Assembly: GCF_042767895.1 (NCBI RefSeq)
Contig: NC_091574.1
Location: 14,536,689 to 14,546,688 of the forward strand
Length of the DNA stretch: 10,000 nucleotides
Source: Penaeus vannamei
Taxonomy: Eukaryota; Arthropoda; Malacostraca; Decapoda; Penaeidae
Direction: 5' to 3'
Each line of letters opens with the position of its first letter. Positions within the stretch are counted from its first letter, which is position 1. Made by a program: the position numbers and the translations under genes. Shown one piece after another: positions 7,164-10,000 of this stretch. Below the pieces are notes generated by a model that worked only from the letters and a program-made list of their open reading frames with translations, did not search any database and was not told where the DNA came from.

Positions 7164-8100
7164 ATTTATTATATCAATTTAAACGAGATATAAATGAATT
7201 TAAATTGCGTCGTCAGTCAATCTAATTCATTTTATTGTTTCTGAAACTGTTCATGAAAATAAATGAAGTGAAATGCAGGGAATGTGTGCAGCGGTGCATT
7301 TATGTAATGATGGTGGGGTATATAGGGTGTAGGTGCTGCGAAACTCATACTAGTGTATCAAATTATTTGGTGACAGTCTTAAGACATTGACAGATTGGGC
7401 ACTTCCCAGCAAGCCCTTTCCCGGCTCACGCTTGCTCACTTACCCAACGAACGGCCAAGTCTAGCGTCACTCTACCCAAGGCTAAGGGAATATTCCCTTG
7501 GCCCTGACTCTACCTATTCTTACGCCTTTATCTGTCGTTTTATCGGCTGATGTCCAACATCTTTTCGGTGCTCCTCCTCCAAACTATTCAAGAAACCTCC
7601 TGTTCAATCCGTATTTTGCATAATTATTTCTTTATCTTTGGGAAGTGAAATAATTGTAAACATTTAGAAAATATAATGACATGAAATTTTGTCAAGGGTA
7701 TTATTCTGTTTTCCAAGAAACACATCAAAAGTCTACCATTATCCAAATAACGGATCCAGGTGATATAAGACGGATGAGAGAGAAAGTAGCTGCTTAGGAT
7801 GATGCAGAGATATATTATTAATATATGACTGGGATATGGCAAACGAAGGATATTTCCGTCTGACGAATACTAATATGAAAAGTGAGTTCCAACAATATCT
7901 AAAGACTTTTTATATAGACAATATGACAAGAAATTAAAATGAAACGATGTGATAAGATTTCATGATAATTTATTTCGAAAGGATATGCGATAACTTATTT
8001 CTTAAAGCAAGTCTCAATTATATCCAAATTAACAACTAAACTGGAATGAAAGCGCTCCCTCTATATTTCAGTCATTATTGCGACTCCGCTTGTTATTGAC
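7164..8100. other. Unique DNA without a supported gene; contains a 16-bp palindrome
   Basis: About 7370-7600 is more balanced in composition and contains the perfect palindrome AAGGGAATATTCCCTT (7484-7499); the rest is AT-rich. The longest reading frame (minus, 7842-7624, 72 codons) is hydrophobic by AT bias and has no motif or signal that would support it. A plus-strand frame open at about 7485-7620 contains SADVQHLFGAPPPNYSRNLL, which could be decayed coding sequence but matches nothing I know. Confidence 0.45.
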
Positions 8101-8780
8101 TATACATATACATATAAAACACACAAACATATACACACACATACCTTATACACTGTTTTGCAAACGCATTCACACCCAGAGGCCAAAGTACTTGGAAGAA
8201 AAAAGAAAACAAATCAAGGAGATACGGAATTCGATACTAAGATAATTAGAAATTGCGAGTTGCCAGAAATCAAAGGAGAGCTTTTGCTTCATTTATGAGA
8301 ATTCCTTTGTCCCGCTGGCTATAACCTTTGGGTATCGGGAATGGGAATAGTAATGGTACCAACAGTAGCCGGTGGGTTTATTGGAAAATTAGTGATATAT
8401 TACAAGAAAGGGGAAATGTAATAGCGAGAACGATTAATTATTTAACATAAAAAAAGATTGATGTAGGGATAAATACGAATATTCATATCAGTAGCACGAA
8501 TAATGTTAATGAAGGCTATATTAACAAAAAAATGAAAAGAAAAGAAGAAAAAGAAAAACTAATAGTATTGGTTGTGCTTTAGATAATATTGAATATAAAA
8601 GTAATGTAAAAGATAACAAAAATTGTGATTAAAATGAAATCAGTATGGATACTGATGTTATCAGTATATGATAAAAAAATGTAAGAAGGATTTGTGAAAA
8701 TATAAAAATAGCGATAAGGACAAAAATTATTAATAAGATGAGGAAAAACAACTGATAAAAATAATAATGTCAGTATTTAC
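8101..8780. other. AT-rich unique DNA with a short CA/TA-rich patch
   Basis: 8101-8150 holds interrupted ATACATA and ACACAC steps, a minor microsatellite. The remainder is A-rich on the plus strand (AAAAGAAAAGAAGAAAAAG near 8532-8557), with dense stops. No gene, RNA or transposon signature was found. Confidence 0.5.
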
Positions 8781-8787
8781 CTTCATG

Positions 8788-8882
8788 TACACACACACAC
8801 ACACACATACATACATACACACACACACACACGCACGCACATACACACACACACACACGCACACCATCATCATCATCATCAT
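8788..8882. repeat. Compound microsatellite (AC)n-(ATAC)n-(AC)n-(CAT)6
   Basis: (AC) units at 8788-8807 pass into ATAC steps, then a second (AC) run with CACGC and ACAT interruptions, and finally six CAT units at 8865-8882. The frame opening at 8767 translates this array (HT repeats) and is not a protein over that portion. Confidence 0.92.
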
Positions 8883-9078
8883 CTTTATTCCTTACCACCT
8901 GCTTTCTTGTTTACATCCCCCCACCCTCTTCCCCTCTCGTCCATCCACTCACCTCCTCGCCCTTCTACAACCCTTTCCTTTCCCCTCTCTTCCCCTCTTT
9001 GCTAATTCACCCTATTACCTCCCTTTCACTCCCTCCCTTCTTCACCCCTTGTTCTCTCCCCTTCTTCTCTCTTCCCAG
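8883..9078 (+). promoter_or_regulatory. Long polypyrimidine tract ending in a splice-acceptor-like CAG
   Basis: Nearly 200 nt are rich in C and T and end in TTCTTCTCTCTTCCCAG (to 9078), which matches a metazoan 3' splice site very well: continuous pyrimidines, no AG within the last 20 nt, then CAG|G. Branch-point candidates exist (for example GCTAATTC at 9000-9007). It could equally be decayed (CT) simple sequence, which is abundant in this window. Confidence 0.3.
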
Positions 9079-9222
9079 GCTAACAAGGTTGATATTGGTT
9101 CACTCTCCCCGTGGCCTTTGGCAATGATCTCGACCCTGGCTAGTTTACTCTCGCTTCTTCATTCTGCCATACTTATTTTCTTTTCTTTTCCTCTTCCTTT
9201 TGTTGCACGTTTTCTTTCTTGA
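9079..9222 (+). CDS. Possible terminal exon, 47 codons, unrecognised
   Basis: Read from the candidate acceptor at 9078, a frame begins ANKVDIGSLSPWPLAMISTL, continues as a hydrophobic segment, and ends at TGA 9220-9222. The second half is Leu/Phe-rich because the DNA is pyrimidine-rich, so the apparent membrane segment may be a composition artefact. No family is recognised, no clear poly-A signal lies close downstream, and no partner exon is identifiable in the window. I rate it as a candidate only. Confidence 0.15.
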   Translation, partial: ANKVDIGSLSPWPLAMISTLASLLSLLHSAILIFFSFPLPFVARFLS

Positions 9223-9319
9223 GGTTCCATTCGTGTGTTCTTGCATGCATATTTTGATTTGTTTCCGCCTTCAAGGAAGTTATGTTTCTGGTAGCTTTGG
9301 TTAGTTTGTTGGTTGGTTA

Positions 9320-9428
9320 ACAGGAGAACTCAAAAAGTTATGAACAGATTTTATGGAATTTTTACCAGAGGAGTGTCTTAGCCTAACTTAGATGCCATTA
9401 AAGTTTGGTGGTGATCCGGATTATGATA
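9320..9428 (+). repeat. Candidate dispersed repeat fragment (AAAAAGTTATGAACAGATTTT ... GGTGGTGATCCGG type)
   Basis: The segment contains CTCAAAAAGTTATGAACAGA near its start and TTTGGTGGTGATCCGGAT near its end, and passes straight into a (GA) array. I recall this pair of phrases at similar spacing as a recurrent element in invertebrate genomic sequence, but this is memory and unchecked. Abutting a microsatellite at one end is typical of some short non-autonomous elements. No inverted ends or coding frame are apparent within it. Confidence 0.4.
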
Positions 9429-9429
9429 A

Positions 9430-9441
9430 GGAGAGAGAGAG

Positions 9442-9482
<41 letters not shown>

Positions 9483-9511
9483 AGAGAGAGAGAGACAGAG
9501 AGAGAGAATGA

Positions 9512-9582
<71 letters not shown>
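9430..9582. repeat. (GA)n microsatellite, interrupted
   Basis: About 150 bp of GA units are broken by GGAGAAAG, AATG (twice), ACAG and AGGG variants, with the longest pure run at about 9513-9582. Frames across it read as ER or SL repeats and are artefacts. Confidence 0.97.
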
Positions 9583-9584
<2 letters not shown>

Positions 9585-9587
9585 AAT

Positions 9588-9636
9588 AGACAGATACAAA
9601 CAGATAGACAGACAAAGAGTGGGGCAAAGAGTGGGA
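9588..9636. repeat. CAGA/GATA steps followed by a 12-bp tandem duplication
   Basis: ATAGACAGATACAAACAGATAGACAGA-type steps extend the preceding array, then CAAAGAGTGGGG (9613-9624) is directly repeated as CAAAGAGTGGGA (9625-9636), with one difference. Confidence 0.8.
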
Positions 9637-9766
9637 CACAGAAAATGTGAGTGAAAGAGAGAAACAGAGAAAATGCTGAGTCAAGGATCTGGAGTTTCTT
9701 TGTGAATTGTCTGAATAAAACTCTGTTGTGATTTCATTTTCTGGGTTCGTACAATGTTATGCGAAG
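9637..9766. other. Spacer between two microsatellites, nothing recognised
   Basis: This is unique sequence with a residual purine bias near 9637-9675. One AATAAA hexamer occurs at 9714-9719, too little to call a transcript end. Confidence 0.4.
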
Positions 9767-9861
<95 letters not shown>

Positions 9862-9876
9862 ACGCGAGAGAGAGGG
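9767..9876. repeat. Compound microsatellite (TA)n-(TG)42-(GA)n
   Basis: A short TA run (9767-9776) leads into about 42 uninterrupted TG units (9777-9860), then CACGC and a brief GA run to about 9876. It mirrors the GT-then-GA order of the array at 681-849. Confidence 0.96.
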
Positions 9877-10000
9877 AGAATGAATTTTTAATTTTACGAT
9901 ACTGCTTACTTGATCAACAAAAAATGTATGATTTTGGAATCATCCAGAAGCCCAAAGAATATTTTCCCGTTGATTGAAATAGTTAATTTGCGTCAAGAGA
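9877..10000. other. Unique DNA at the window edge, nothing recognised
   Basis: This is AT-rich sequence with no motif, gene or repeat that can be supported; it continues beyond the window. Confidence 0.4.

Noticed and set aside
7624..7842. Minus-strand 72-codon membrane protein
   Set aside because: Its hydrophobicity follows AT-rich codon composition; there is no promoter, splice site or family resemblance.

Overview
The window looks like non-coding, intergenic or intronic DNA from an animal nuclear genome, most likely a decapod crustacean (penaeid shrimp type). The reasons are the very high density of long di-, tri- and tetranucleotide arrays, the lack of any long intact reading frame or bacterial-style gene spacing, and an invertebrate-type retroelement relic. 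The taxon is an inference from composition; no sequence here proves it. Most nominal reading frames are translated microsatellites (poly-CV, HT, SL, ER, IY, N/D or I runs) and are not genes.

Layout. 1-240 is a short unique segment, possibly holding the edge of an exon. 244-598 is purine-rich (GA) simple sequence with repeated sub-motifs. 655-849 is a hairpin followed by a (GT)-(GA) compound array. 850-1735 is AT-rich unique DNA with a degenerate tandem repeat (1216-1430) and a more GC-rich patch (1431-1735). 1736-2369 is pyrimidine-rich and encloses a (CT)-(CTAT)-(TA) compound array. 2370-4075 is about 1.7 kb of imperfect trinucleotide DNA (AAT/GAT/AAC/AGT), with purer cores of (GAT)18 and (AAT)13. 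4076-4610 is unique AT-rich DNA. 4611-4971 is a second compound GT/TA/CA block with large inverted symmetry.

5051-6803 is the informative part. A near-perfect 60-bp inverted repeat carries a tRNA T-arm (B box) in each arm and looks like a foldback or SINE-derived element. About 40 bp later, directly after a short TA/GT tract, comes the 5'-truncated, multiply frameshifted 3' half of a reverse-transcriptase retrotransposon. It has RT motifs GVKQGGPLGPALF and WYLDD, then a degraded zinc knuckle, an RPDG...WD restriction-like endonuclease motif, a conserved C-terminal block, and a 23-nt T run embedded in the coding sequence. It is dead.

6804-7163 holds a possible 3' tail of that element and a GC-rich block with TTTCGAGGG-like inverted ends. 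7164-8780 is mostly unique AT-rich DNA. 8788-8882 is (CA)/(CAT) sequence. 8883-9078 is a long polypyrimidine tract ending in a good splice-acceptor-like CAG, with 47 open codons after it. 9320-9428 resembles a dispersed repeat and runs straight into a (GA) array. 9767-9876 is a final (TA)-(TG)-(GA) compound array.

No intact protein-coding gene, RNA gene, CRISPR array or bacterial element could be supported. The only clearly protein-derived sequence is the retrotransposon pseudogene. The strongest second-look items are the tRNA-like foldback, the retroelement relic, and the polarity switches in the trinucleotide block.
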